This document shows, in pieces, positions 52,477-61,640 of a stretch of 64,000 bases of DNA. Source of the stretch: UBA11403 sp963784615 (GTDB lineage Bacteria; Pseudomonadota; Gammaproteobacteria; Legionellales; Legionellaceae). The stretch is taken from positions 62,001 through 126,000 of the forward strand of contig CAWASG010000002.1 in NCBI GenBank assembly GCA_963784615.1. The letters run 5' to 3'. Made by a program: the position numbers and the translations under genes. The notes under the pieces were generated by a model, which was given only the letters and a program-made list of their open reading frames with translations, had not been told where the DNA came from and searched no databases. Numbering within the stretch: position 1 is the stretch's first letter; every line of letters starts with the position of its first letter.

Positions 52477-52628
52477 TGTGCTTCCTTTGTATAACACGAA
52501 AAGTTACCTGAGAATAATGTATGGGTTAGCGCAGAAAATGGCAACAAGATTTGTGCTTTTAATGGATATAAATATATTGAAATGGGGTTTCCTCTCAATA
52601 TGGCAGGGTATACACTCGCATCTTTGTC

Positions 52629-52675
52629 GGTTGGGTTGAGCGAGAGCGAAGCCCAACACGATAATTTTGTTGGGC
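52629..52675. repeat. Truncated REP palindrome before waaA
   Basis: The left arm and loop are intact (GGTTGGGTTGAGCGAGAGCG to GTTGGGC) but the right arm is cut off and replaced by ACCCATCTGGCACGGCCCGG. It lies 39 bp upstream of the waaA start. Confidence 0.8.
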
Positions 52676-52713
52676 ACCCATCTGGCACGGCCCGGTTTTC
52701 AAGAGGATACGAC

Positions 52714-53994
52714 ATGCGTTATCTCTACACGGCGTTGCTTTATTTAATGACGCCATTCATTGTGCTTCGTTTATATTGGAAAAGTATGCGCTTGTCTGCA
52801 TATCGGCAACGTATCGGTGAGCGGTTTTCATGCCATGCCGTTGTGCCTGTCGATGTTTGGGTTCATGCGGTCTCTTTGGGCGAGGTCGTTGCAGCAACGC
52901 CTTTGATACAGGCATTGTTGGAGCGTGGTTTGCGTGTGATGGTCACGACGATGACGCCTACCGGATCGCAGCAAGTGGTGAGTCGTTTTGGCTCTCGAGT
53001 GTCTCATCAATATGTTCCCTATGATTTACCTTGGGTCGTGCGACGGTTTTTTAAAGCCATGAATCCTCGATTGGGGATTATTATGGAAACAGAGCTTTGG
53101 CCGAACTTAATCTTTGAGGCCAACCAATTAAAAATTCCTTTGCTATTAGTCAATGCGCGTCTTTCTGACAAGGCATTTAAGCAATATGAAAAGGTTCGTT
53201 TTATTTTTAAGCCTATCTTAAATCAACTGACGCGTATTTTGGCGCAAAGTGAGGAAGATGCTCGGCGATTTGTTGCTTTAGGTGCGGCACCATGGCGGGT
53301 GCATGCAGTTGGTAATCTTAAATTTGACATGCCGCCGGTGGTGATTGATCCCGCGTTGTCTTCAGTTTTTTCAAATGCTTGGGGCAAGGATCGTGTCGTC
53401 GTGATCGCGGCGAGCACGCATGATAACGAAGAAGAACAGCTACTGAGCCGTTTATCTATATTACAACGCGCTATCCCTCATGTCTTGTTGCTGATTGCTC
53501 CCCGGCATCCTGAGCGGTTTCAAGCGGTGTATCAGTTATGTCAGCAGCATCAATTTAAGACCGGATTACGTTCAACTCCAGAAACAATTCATTCTGATTC
53601 CGAAGTGATAGTGTTGGACTCTCTTGGGGAGTTGGCTTTGTTTTATGCCTTAAGTGATTATGCTTTTGTGGGAGGTAGTCTGGTGCCGATTGGTGGGCAT
53701 AATGTTCTGGAAGCAATAGCGGTTAATGTGCCGGTTTTTTGCGGGCCCTATATGAATAATGCCCAGTCTATTTGCGATGCGTTATGTGAGGCCGATGCAA
53801 TTGAGCAGGCTGAGAATGCGGATGAGTTGATACAAAAAATGATTACACTTTATAATAATCCTCTGCGTTGTGAGCAATTAAAGAAGCATGCATTAGCTGT
53901 GTTGCAGGCGAATCAAGGCACCTTGTTGCGATGTATGGAGGAGGTGTTGTTAATATTGGGCCAAAGTGTTGATATTCGCAGTCACTGTATATAG
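52714..53994 (+). CDS. waaA: Kdo transferase WaaA
   Basis: 426 residues of the GT30 family. The N-terminal anchor LYTALLYLMTPFIVLRLYWK is followed by GERF, VWVHAVSLGEVVAATPLI, METELWPNLI and the C-terminal VGGSLVPIGGHNVLEA. It adds Kdo sugars to lipid A precursor at the inner membrane. ATG 52714 has AAGAGGAT upstream; a longer frame would read through a REP remnant and is unlikely. Confidence 0.94.
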   Translation: MRYLYTALLYLMTPFIVLRLYWKSMRLSAYRQRIGERFSCHAVVPVDVWVHAVSLGEVVAATPLIQALLERGLRVMVTTMTPTGSQQVVSRFGSRVSHQYVPYDLPWVVRRFFKAMNPRLGIIMETELWPNLIFEANQLKIPLLLVNARLSDKAFKQYEKVRFIFKPILNQLTRILAQSEEDARRFVALGAAPWRVHAVGNLKFDMPPVVIDPALSSVFSNAWGKDRVVVIAASTHDNEEEQLLSRLSILQRAIPHVLLLIAPRHPERFQAVYQLCQQHQFKTGLRSTPETIHSDSEVIVLDSLGELALFYALSDYAFVGGSLVPIGGHNVLEAIAVNVPVFCGPYMNNAQSICDALCEADAIEQAENADELIQKMITLYNNPLRCEQLKKHALAVLQANQGTLLRCMEEVLLILGQSVDIRSHCI

Positions 53995-54102
53995 GGTGTG
54001 TTACACTGTGTTGAAGTATATTAACTCAATACCCGCTTGTATTTCTCCCAAAGTAACTGAGTAATAATGATGTGGTTGAGGAACGATGGTCATAATATTG
54101 CA

Positions 54103-54143
54103 TGGACAGAACAGCATGAGTTTTTTTCATGCTGTTCTCTTGA
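54103..54143. repeat. GGACAGAACAGCATGAG hairpin near nrdB end
   Basis: GGACAGAACAGCATGA pairs with TCATGCTGTTCTCTTG (imperfect at the base) around a T-run. It lies just past the nrdB stop and may end transcription of nrdAB, although the T-run is in the loop. Confidence 0.6.
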
Positions 54144-54148
54144 ATGCC

Positions 54149-55255
54149 TTAGTTTTCTTCCTCATCCCAGCTCAATGTCCCACCAGCTTGATATTCAATC
54201 ACGCGGGTTTCAAAGAAATTTTTCTCTTTTTTCAGATCAAGCATTTCACTCATCCATGGAAACGGGTTTTGCGCGCCAGGGTATTGCTCGGGCAGGCCAA
54301 TTTGCGAGAGGCGGCGGTTGGCGATGTAATGCAGGTACTCTTCAAACATGCCAGCGTTCATACCTAAAATGCCGTGGGGCATGGTGTCTTGGGCATATTG
54401 ATATTCCATTTTTACGCCATCTTTAATCAGTTCAATGATTTCTTGTTTGAATTCAGCGGTCCATAAATGCGGGTTTTCAATTTTAATTTGGTTGATGACG
54501 TCAATCCCAAAATTCATATGCATGGATTCGTCACGCAGGATGTATTGGAACTGTTCGGAGGTTCCGACCATTTTATTGCGTCGTCCCATTGACAGAATTT
54601 GCGTAAAGCCAACATAGAAGAAAATACCTTCGAAAATCACATAAAATGCAATCAAATCGCGCAGCAGACGTTGGTCGTCTTCGGGGGTGCCCGTTTGGAA
54701 TGTGGCATCGCCTAGACTTTGGGTGTAGGGGAGAGCCCATGACGCTTTGGCGGCGACGGACGGAATTTCCCGGTACATGTTAAAGACTTCGGCTTCGTCC
54801 ATGCCTAAGCTTTCAATAATGTATTGGTAGGCGTGGGTGTGTAATGCTTCTTCGAAGGCCTGGCGTAATAAATATTGACGACATTCTGGGTTCGTGATGT
54901 GACGATAAACGGCAAGCACGAGGTTGTTTGCGACCAAGGAGTCGGCTGTTGAGAAAAAGCCTAAGTTGCGTTTAATGATCAGTCGCTCGTCTTCACTTAA
55001 TCCATTGGGATCATTCCATAAGGCAAGATCCGCGCTCATGCTGATTTCGTTTGGCATCCAGTGGTTTGCGCAAGCGGTTAAATATTTGTCCCACGCCCAT
55101 CGGTATTTGAAGGGAACCAATTGGTTTAAGTCGGCACGGCAGTTGATGATTTGTTTGTCATCGACTTGAATTCGGTCAGCGCCCATTTCTATGGCTTCAA
55201 GGCCCGTTGCGCCTTGGTGGTGTGGAGCCGTTTGGAACTCTGTATTTATTTGCAT
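54149..55255 (-). CDS. nrdB: Class I ribonucleotide reductase small subunit
   Basis: 368 residues from ATG 55255 (AGGAGA ahead). Iron ligands and radical site: E136 and H139 in AFEEALHTHAY, with Y143 as the radical tyrosine; later the Glu in FEGIFFYVGF and E/H in RDESMHMNF. The tyrosine is present, so it is not the Phe-containing class Ic form. It supplies the radical for NrdA. Gap to nrdA is 84 bp. Confidence 0.94.
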   Translation of the reverse strand: MQINTEFQTAPHHQGATGLEAIEMGADRIQVDDKQIINCRADLNQLVPFKYRWAWDKYLTACANHWMPNEISMSADLALWNDPNGLSEDERLIIKRNLGFFSTADSLVANNLVLAVYRHITNPECRQYLLRQAFEEALHTHAYQYIIESLGMDEAEVFNMYREIPSVAAKASWALPYTQSLGDATFQTGTPEDDQRLLRDLIAFYVIFEGIFFYVGFTQILSMGRRNKMVGTSEQFQYILRDESMHMNFGIDVINQIKIENPHLWTAEFKQEIIELIKDGVKMEYQYAQDTMPHGILGMNAGMFEEYLHYIANRRLSQIGLPEQYPGAQNPFPWMSEMLDLKKEKNFFETRVIEYQAGGTLSWDEEEN

Positions 55256-55339
55256 TGTTTTCTCCTGGTGCTTTGAGTTGCTCTTATTCGCGGCCAGCCC
55301 CTTTCCTGCAAGCGGGATAAGGGGCATAGGGCATTATTG

Positions 55340-58159
55340 TTACTGACACGCCTCACAGTCTGGGTCGAGAATAGAGCATGTTTTGGGTTGTTCTAATTTA
55401 ACCGCATTGAGCGCGTCATCATTGATGGTTGACCGTTCAGCATTGCTGGCGCCTAAACTACGTAAGTAGTAGGTTGTTTTTAGTCCTTGTAACCAGGCCA
55501 TGCGATAGAGGTCGTCCAGTTTTTTACCTGATGGTTGCGCCATATACACGTTGAGTGATTGCGCTTGATCGAGCCATTTTTGTCGACGTGATGCTGCTGT
55601 GACCAGCCATTTCGCGTCGATTTCAAAAGCGGTACTAAACCGTGCTTTCAGCTCTTCGGGAATGCGGCTAATGGTTTGAATACTACCGTTGTAGTATTTC
55701 AAATCATTGACCATCACTTCATCCCAGAGGTTGAGTGCTTTAAGCTCATCGACCAGGTAAGGATTGATGACGGTAAATTCGCCCGACAAATTGGATTTCA
55801 CGTACAGATTTTGATACGTTGGCTCAATGGATTGTGACACGCCGCAAATGTTGGATATCGTTGCGGTCGGTGCGATGGCCATGAGGTTTGAGTTACGGAT
55901 CCCTTGAGTCCGTACTTTGATGCGTAAGCCTTCCCAATCAAGACGTTGCGAACGGTCTTGTTGTAGAAATTCCCCACGTGTTTGTTGTAGCAAGTTGATA
56001 GAATCAATCGGCAGAATACCCTTGCTCCAGAGCGAGCCTTCATAGGATGAGTATTGTCCCCGCTCTTTGGCTAATTCTGAAGAGGCTTCAATGGCATAAT
56101 AGCTGATTAACTCCATGGACTCGTCGGCAAATTCAACTGCTGCATTTGAAGCGTAGTCGAGTTTAAGCTTGTAGAGCGCGTCCTGGAAGCCCATGAGACC
56201 TAACCCTATTGGGCGGTGCTTCAGGTTTGAGTTGCGTGCTTGCGGAACGGAATAATAGTTAATATCAATCACGTTATCGAGCATACGAATGGCAGTATTG
56301 ATGGTGCGCTTTAATTTCTCGCGATCCAGTTTGCCGTTTTCAATGTGTGCCGGTAAATTCACGCTGCCCAGATTACAGACGGCAATTTCATCTATCGATG
56401 TGTTGAGAGTTATCTCTGTGCACAAGTTCGAACTATGAATAACACCCGCATGTTGTTGCGGAGAGCGTAAATTACACGCATCTTTAAAGGTTAACCATGG
56501 GTGACCTGTTTCAAACAGCATGGAGAGCATTTTGCGCCATAATTTAATCGCGGGGACCGTTTTCACATTACGGATTTTCCCTTCATGCGCTTTCTTTTCA
56601 TAGTCGAGATAAAGCATGTCGAAGTCATTGCCATAGCGGTCATGTAACTCGGGCACTTCTTCAGGCGAAAACAGTGTCCAGTCCGCTTGTTCGTGAACGC
56701 GCTTCATGAATAAATCCGGGATCCACAAGGCCGTGTTCATGTCATGCGTACGGCGTCGGTCATCACCGGTATTTTTTCGTAATTCCAAAAACTCTTCAAC
56801 ATCGCGATGCCAGCACTCAAGATAAGCACACACAGCACCTTTGCGTTTGCCACCTTGGTTGACAGCGATGGCGGTTGCATCTGCTACATTCAAGAATGGA
56901 ACGATGCCTTGTGACTTGCCATTCGTACCTTTGATGTGTGCACCCATCGCTCTGACTGGTGTCCAATCGTTGCCCAGACCACCGGCGAACTTGGACAGTA
57001 GCGCATTGTCTTTAATGGCGCTGTAGATGCCTTCCAAGTGATCGGGAACTGTGGTGAGGTAGCAACTGGATAATTGCGGTCTGACCGTTCCTGAGTTAAA
57101 TAATGTCGGTGTAGAGGACATATAATCGAAGGAGGAGAGCAATCGATAAAATTCGATGGCTTTTTCTTCTTTTTTCTTTTCCCGAATCGCAAGACCCATA
57201 GCGACTCGCATGAAAAAGGCTTGTGGCAACTCGTAGTGCATGCCGTTTTCATGAATAAAGTAGCGATCGTACAAGGTTTGTAAACTGAGATAGGTGAATT
57301 GCATGTCGCGTTCGGGTAAGAGTGCATTGCCCAGTTTTTTCAAATCAAACTCAGCTAATTTGGGGTCAAGCAGGCCTTGTTGAATACCGCAAGCAACGTA
57401 CGCTTTGAAGTATGCAGGGTAGCGGGCTTCCATTTCATCAAACGTTGCATTAGGCGCGAGATTTAAGTGACTGAGTGCCTCATGACGCATGCTGTCAAGG
57501 AGGAGGCGCGCACTGACGTAGGTGTAATTGGGTTCACGTTCAACGAGTGCGCGAGCGGCCATGATGAGGGCTTTGTGCACATCTTGTAATTTGGCTTGAT
57601 TAAAGAGATTGCGCAAGGCATCTTTGAGAACAGGGTCAGGACTGACATTGTCGAGATTTCGGCACGCCTCTGTAACGATGGTACTCATCCTGTCCAAGTC
57701 TAATGGTTTTAATTCACCATTAGGCATGATAATGAGCGGTATTTTGCTTTCTTTTGCATGTTCCTTAAGTTCATGGTCGCGAGCTTTGCGATGTTCTTCA
57801 CGATACAGCACGTATGCGCGAGCGACTTTGTATTGACGGTTACGCATTAAAACTAATTCGACTTGGTCTTGGATGTCTTCAATATGAATACTGCCACCTG
57901 TTGGCAAACGACGCTTAAATGCCTGGGTAATTTGCAGACATAATTCATCGATTTGTTCATGAATGCGGTCCGACATCGCGGCACTACCGCCTTCAACAGC
58001 AATGTAGGCCTTGGTGATGGCTATTTTAATCTTGTTTTCGTCAAATCTTGAGACTTTACCATTGCGTTTAATGGTTTTTAATAGTCCTGGTTCATTGGCT
58101 GATAGTTCTAATTGACTGGCCGCCGTAGTTGGTTTAACTGGGTCGAGAATGTCTGACAT
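55340..58159 (-). CDS. nrdA: Class I ribonucleotide reductase large subunit
   Basis: 939 residues. An N-terminal ATP cone (about 25-115, IKRNGKVSRFDENKIKIAIT) senses ATP/dATP. The catalytic domain includes SSCYLTTVPDHLEGIY, the NLCTEI loop with active-site Cys and Glu, and SNLMAIAPTATISNI. The C-terminal redox Cys pair is DCEACQ. It reduces ribonucleotides to deoxyribonucleotides. It is longer than the E. coli enzyme (761). GCGGAGGAA precedes the ATG. NrdR-like boxes lie upstream. Confidence 0.95.
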   Translation of the reverse strand: MSDILDPVKPTTAASQLELSANEPGLLKTIKRNGKVSRFDENKIKIAITKAYIAVEGGSAAMSDRIHEQIDELCLQITQAFKRRLPTGGSIHIEDIQDQVELVLMRNRQYKVARAYVLYREEHRKARDHELKEHAKESKIPLIIMPNGELKPLDLDRMSTIVTEACRNLDNVSPDPVLKDALRNLFNQAKLQDVHKALIMAARALVEREPNYTYVSARLLLDSMRHEALSHLNLAPNATFDEMEARYPAYFKAYVACGIQQGLLDPKLAEFDLKKLGNALLPERDMQFTYLSLQTLYDRYFIHENGMHYELPQAFFMRVAMGLAIREKKKEEKAIEFYRLLSSFDYMSSTPTLFNSGTVRPQLSSCYLTTVPDHLEGIYSAIKDNALLSKFAGGLGNDWTPVRAMGAHIKGTNGKSQGIVPFLNVADATAIAVNQGGKRKGAVCAYLECWHRDVEEFLELRKNTGDDRRRTHDMNTALWIPDLFMKRVHEQADWTLFSPEEVPELHDRYGNDFDMLYLDYEKKAHEGKIRNVKTVPAIKLWRKMLSMLFETGHPWLTFKDACNLRSPQQHAGVIHSSNLCTEITLNTSIDEIAVCNLGSVNLPAHIENGKLDREKLKRTINTAIRMLDNVIDINYYSVPQARNSNLKHRPIGLGLMGFQDALYKLKLDYASNAAVEFADESMELISYYAIEASSELAKERGQYSSYEGSLWSKGILPIDSINLLQQTRGEFLQQDRSQRLDWEGLRIKVRTQGIRNSNLMAIAPTATISNICGVSQSIEPTYQNLYVKSNLSGEFTVINPYLVDELKALNLWDEVMVNDLKYYNGSIQTISRIPEELKARFSTAFEIDAKWLVTAASRRQKWLDQAQSLNVYMAQPSGKKLDDLYRMAWLQGLKTTYYLRSLGASNAERSTINDDALNAVKLEQPKTCSILDPDCEACQ

Positions 58160-58194
58160 GAGTTCCTCCGCTTGTTAGTAGGATTATAGCAGAA

Positions 58195-58242
58195 ACACAA
58201 TATATAGTTGTTTTTGTGGGCTTCAATAACAAGATACTGTGT
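58195..58242 (-). promoter_or_regulatory. Paired NrdR-like boxes upstream of nrdA
   Basis: ACACAATATATAGT (58195-58208) fits the NrdR box closely. ACAAGATACTGTGT (58229-58242) is a second, partial match. Centres are about 33-34 bp apart, roughly three helical turns, as expected for cooperative NrdR binding. Box one is 35 bp from the start codon. Confidence 0.6.
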
Positions 58243-58413
58243 TTTTTATCGGATGACAAGAGAACAACTAGTGGAATATGCTGTGGATAAGTTGTGGAAA
58301 ATGAGATTAGTGCCTGGTTTTTCTAGAGAAACAAATAATTTGATGACGATCAGTTATTTTTAATATTTCGGGAATAATGGCACTAGGTTTAGGAAAAAAT
58401 GATTGATGTACGC

Positions 58414-58488
58414 GTAGGTTGGGTTGAGCGAGAGCGAAGCCTAACATGATGATTGTGTTGGGCTTCGCTCTCGCTCAACCCAACCTAC
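58414..58488. repeat. REP palindrome, with flanking outer hairpin
   Basis: Standard arms with one mismatch (CCTAAC). AATGGCACTAGG at about 58377 and CCTAGTGCCATT at about 58495 pair outside it, so the whole 58377-58507 stretch can fold. The rest of the 362-bp gap holds the nrdA control region and nothing else recognisable. Confidence 0.85.
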
Positions 58489-58521
58489 AGACCCTAGTGC
58501 CATTAGGGTATAGAATGGCTC

Positions 58522-59319
58522 TCAGCAGCCGCAGCAGTTTTGAATGGGTTCTTTTGGCATGACTATTATTGGGGCCGCAAGTGGACTGCTATGGAATGCT
58601 GGGGCGGGTTGACCTTGGACCTGCGACATGGCTCTTTCTGTACCAGGACTCAATTCGTCTTCAATGTCTCTGGCTAATTGCTCCATCTGGAGTGATTGAG
58701 GGGAGTTTAATGATCTATTGACCGTAATTGGAGGAATAGAAGCTGCCGCCACAACCACAGCTAGTACTTGTTCATGATGTACTGGAGAGTTATGAGGATC
58801 CGGATGATCATTTGCCGACATTGTGCGGACAGGTGATTGTAATACTGGAGTCGCGGCAGCGGATGGTGTTGGCTGGTGTTCGGTTGAACTATTTCTGGGG
58901 GCATCGGTGGGCAGGTTAATCGCGGGGCTCTCTTGAATACGCATATCTGCTGTTGGTGCAGGGAGCTGTGCCGCCGCGGCTATTTCTATTTTTGCTTCTA
59001 CTTCTTCTGCAAGGGTAGCTTGCTGAGTAAAGGTATCTAGAGTGAGTGTTTCCTGGTTTAAAACGGCTTGAGTGAAATCCTCTTCCACAAAGTGTTTGAG
59101 ACCAGGTAAAAAAAGTTGTCTAATCCAGTTTAAAAAAGGGTTGCCTTGAGCTAGTGCTGAATACACATCGAATGCCTGTGACACATTAGCCGTTTCAGAA
59201 GAGTAAATTTCCAAATAGTTCATTACCTCAGCAGGAAAAAACCATGATTGAAACCAGTTCACTTCATGTGAATAGCGGCGTAGAGCTACAATTTGTTCAT
59301 GATAAATTGGGGTTGACAT
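58522..59319 (-). CDS. Unknown protein ending in NCCGC, candidate effector
   Basis: 265 residues from ATG 59319, which gives better spacing to GGAGG than the adjacent ATG. The N-terminal ~100 residues look folded and helical (EVNWFQSWFFPAEVMNYLEI); the rest is low-complexity Pro/Ser/Ala/Gln sequence. The last five residues are NCCGC. A C-terminal CxC or CC motif is what Rab GTPases use for geranylgeranylation, and Cys clusters can be palmitoylated. No signal peptide is seen. In a Dot/Icm organism this suggests a host membrane-targeted effector, but no homolog is known to me. Confidence 0.6.
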   Translation of the reverse strand: MSTPIYHEQIVALRRYSHEVNWFQSWFFPAEVMNYLEIYSSETANVSQAFDVYSALAQGNPFLNWIRQLFLPGLKHFVEEDFTQAVLNQETLTLDTFTQQATLAEEVEAKIEIAAAAQLPAPTADMRIQESPAINLPTDAPRNSSTEHQPTPSAAATPVLQSPVRTMSANDHPDPHNSPVHHEQVLAVVVAAASIPPITVNRSLNSPQSLQMEQLARDIEDELSPGTERAMSQVQGQPAPAFHSSPLAAPIIVMPKEPIQNCCGC

Positions 59320-59403
59320 CATGCCTCCATGGCTAATTTGGACTAAAAAATACTTTTATCGTTTCGATCGCCCAATCACCATATTATATGGCGTAATGCC
59401 TAG

Positions 59404-60174
59404 TCAATGTTTTTTTGGTGTGATCACGATAGCATCACTGACGTTGGAAAACCCATGAACATTTAAGCGAAATGACGCTATGCGCGCATAAAGTTGGCTT
59501 GAGCTTCCGCCGTCTAGGTTGAGTGCATTATCACAGTTCAGAGGCGGAGCTTTCATCAGATGAGCGAGTTCGGTCGTAGTGATGAGGGCATTATCAGTGA
59601 CAAGAACAATCAGTTTATTTCGCCGCGTGATGCCTAAAGCGGATCGTTCAGCAACTCCGGGTCTTAGATGAGGAATGGAGCCATTAATAATCAGTCTAGG
59701 CCCACTTTGAATCGCAAATTGAATGTGGTTATCACGTTCGTATTCGTGGGAACTGATGATTTTTGCGTTTTTATCTTTGATTAAAAAAATGCCCCACCAA
59801 CTGATCCGCTTCACCGGATTATGCTCTTGTTGTTGATAGATTCTCAGGCCAAGAGGGCGATACGCGCCGTCAAAAAAACCACCATTGATAGCCAGGGCTG
59901 CATGACTTTTGCGAGCCAGCTCGTTGATGGAGGCTTGTCGTTTCGAAAGATCTTTGGCGGTTATCAAGTCCAACTGATAGTTTTGTAGATCAATGCGAAA
60001 GGCGTGAATATGTGCCCATGGGGTTAAAGGGTTCACAATTAGATCTTGATACTCCATTCCTGGGGAAAGTGTTTTCCAGGTGTTAGCGAGTGCTGAGGTC
60101 ACAGGAATCATGATCAACAGGACGATGAACAGAAAGCATGTTTGGTTTCTGATTTTTTGTATTTGCCTTGGCAT
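59404..60174 (-). CDS. NAGPA-domain (phosphodiester glycosidase) protein
   Basis: 256 residues with a signal anchor (FLFIVLLIMIPVTSALA). The domain landmarks are AAINGGFFDGAYRPLGL near 92-108, SGPRLIINGSIP, RSALGITRRNKLIVLVTDN and NLDGGSSSQLYA near 218-229. This PF09992-type domain occurs in the lysosomal uncovering enzyme and in bacterial exopolysaccharide or wall-related proteins. The substrate is unknown. It diverges from pmbA with a 40-bp gap. Confidence 0.85.
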   Translation of the reverse strand: MPRQIQKIRNQTCFLFIVLLIMIPVTSALANTWKTLSPGMEYQDLIVNPLTPWAHIHAFRIDLQNYQLDLITAKDLSKRQASINELARKSHAALAINGGFFDGAYRPLGLRIYQQQEHNPVKRISWWGIFLIKDKNAKIISSHEYERDNHIQFAIQSGPRLIINGSIPHLRPGVAERSALGITRRNKLIVLVTDNALITTTELAHLMKAPPLNCDNALNLDGGSSSQLYARIASFRLNVHGFSNVSDAIVITPKKH

Positions 60175-60214
60175 AGTTATCGAGTATCCTTGCTATTTCT
60201 CATATTCAAGCGAG

Positions 60215-61579
60215 ATGATCATGCAAAAATCACTTCAAAATAGCAATAGGGTTCTGTTCAAGTCAACTGCTGAAATGACGGCGTTGATGCAAGATATGTT
60301 GTCTCATGCCCGCCAACAGGGCGCTACAGATGCGTGTGTATCAGTAAATCAAGAAACTGGTTTTTCAACGGATATTCGTATGGGTGAAGTTGAAACCTTA
60401 GCTTTTCATGAGTCGAAAGGGGTCAGCATCACTGTGTATTTTGGTCAATCTCAAGGGAGTGCCAGTAGCACGGATACCTCATCGTCTTCATTAAGCTCAG
60501 TGGTGTCGGCCGCATGTGATATTGCCAAAGTCAGTGCCGCGGATCCTTGTTTTGGTTTAGCGGATAAAGCACTGGTGGCGCATCACTACCCTGATTTGGA
60601 TTTGTGCCACCCCTGGTCTATTTCGCCATCTGAAGCCATTGAACGGGCACAGGCGTGTGAACAATTAGCCATGGCGTCAGACAAGCGGATCACCAATTCA
60701 GATGGCGTGAGTGTATCGACGTATACTTTTTGTAATGGTTATGCAGATAGCTATGGACGAGAAGGGGTAGTCAACAGCAGTCGACATTCAATAAGTTGCT
60801 CGCTTATAGCGCAAGAAGGCGATATAATGCAGCGTGATTATGATTATACGACGGCTCGTCATCCCAAGCACTTGTTGTCAGAAGCGCACATTGCACACAG
60901 CGCGGCAAAGCGCGCACTCAGCCGTTTGGGAGCGAGAAAAATCAAAACCCAAACAGCGCCGATATTGTTTTCATCGCGTGTATCCAGTGGATTATTTGGC
61001 GCTTTTGTTGGGGCTATTAGTGGGTCGAATTTATATCGAAAAAGTTCATTTTTACTGGATTCGATAGGCCAACAGATTTTTCCAACAGGGCTCCGTATTC
61101 ACGAGCAACCGCATTTGCTGCAAGCCTTGGGAAGCTCTCCCTTTGATGGGGAAGGCGTGCTCACGCGCAACAATGTGTTGGTGGAAGATGGCCGCGTTTG
61201 CCAATATGTTTTGGGCAGTTATTCTGCGCGTCGTTTAGGTCTGGCAACGACAGCGAATAGCGGTGGCGTGTTTAATTTAACCGTGGATCCGACCGCTGGA
61301 GATTTTCAGGCGATGTTGCGGCAAATGGGTACGGGCTTGTTAGTGACGGAATTGATGGGGCAAGGTGTGAATGGTCTAACCGGTGACTATTCACGCGGTG
61401 CTGCAGGGTTTTGGGTTGAAGGTGGAGAAATTCAATATCCAGTTGAAGAAATCACCATTGCCGGCAATTTAAAAGAGATGTTTCGTGGGATAGTGGCAGT
61501 GGGTACGGATGTGAATCCTAATATATCAACACAATGTGGTTCCGTGTTGATTGAGAAAATGATGATTGGAGGCTTGTGA
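60215..61579 (+). CDS. pmbA: PmbA/TldE metalloprotease-like protein
   Basis: 454 residues from ATG 60215 (60221 also possible). Family landmarks are GVSITVYFGQSQGSASS, ITNSDGVSVS, ANSGGVFNLTV and LVTELMGQGVNGLTGDYSRG near the C-terminus, then AGFWVEGGEIQYPVEEITIA. PmbA (TldE) pairs with the zinc protease TldD to process peptides such as microcins; TldE itself lacks the metal site. No tldD is in the window. Confidence 0.93.
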   Translation: MIMQKSLQNSNRVLFKSTAEMTALMQDMLSHARQQGATDACVSVNQETGFSTDIRMGEVETLAFHESKGVSITVYFGQSQGSASSTDTSSSSLSSVVSAACDIAKVSAADPCFGLADKALVAHHYPDLDLCHPWSISPSEAIERAQACEQLAMASDKRITNSDGVSVSTYTFCNGYADSYGREGVVNSSRHSISCSLIAQEGDIMQRDYDYTTARHPKHLLSEAHIAHSAAKRALSRLGARKIKTQTAPILFSSRVSSGLFGAFVGAISGSNLYRKSSFLLDSIGQQIFPTGLRIHEQPHLLQALGSSPFDGEGVLTRNNVLVEDGRVCQYVLGSYSARRLGLATTANSGGVFNLTVDPTAGDFQAMLRQMGTGLLVTELMGQGVNGLTGDYSRGAAGFWVEGGEIQYPVEEITIAGNLKEMFRGIVAVGTDVNPNISTQCGSVLIEKMMIGGL

Positions 61580-61585
61580 ACATAG

Positions 61586-61604
61586 CTCGCTCAACCCAAC
61601 CTAC
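61586..61604. repeat. Single REP arm remnant
   Basis: CTCGCTCAACCCAACCTAC, the right-hand arm end only, lies 7 bp past the pmbA stop. The rest of the palindrome is gone. Confidence 0.75.
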
Positions 61605-61640
61605 GGAGAAGGCGTGGCTTCATCAAAAACGGGGGGATTT

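Noticed and set aside
52582..52713. N-terminal extension of WaaA
   Set aside because: The extra 44 codons read through a REP remnant; ATG 52714 has a good ribosome site and matches the usual WaaA start.
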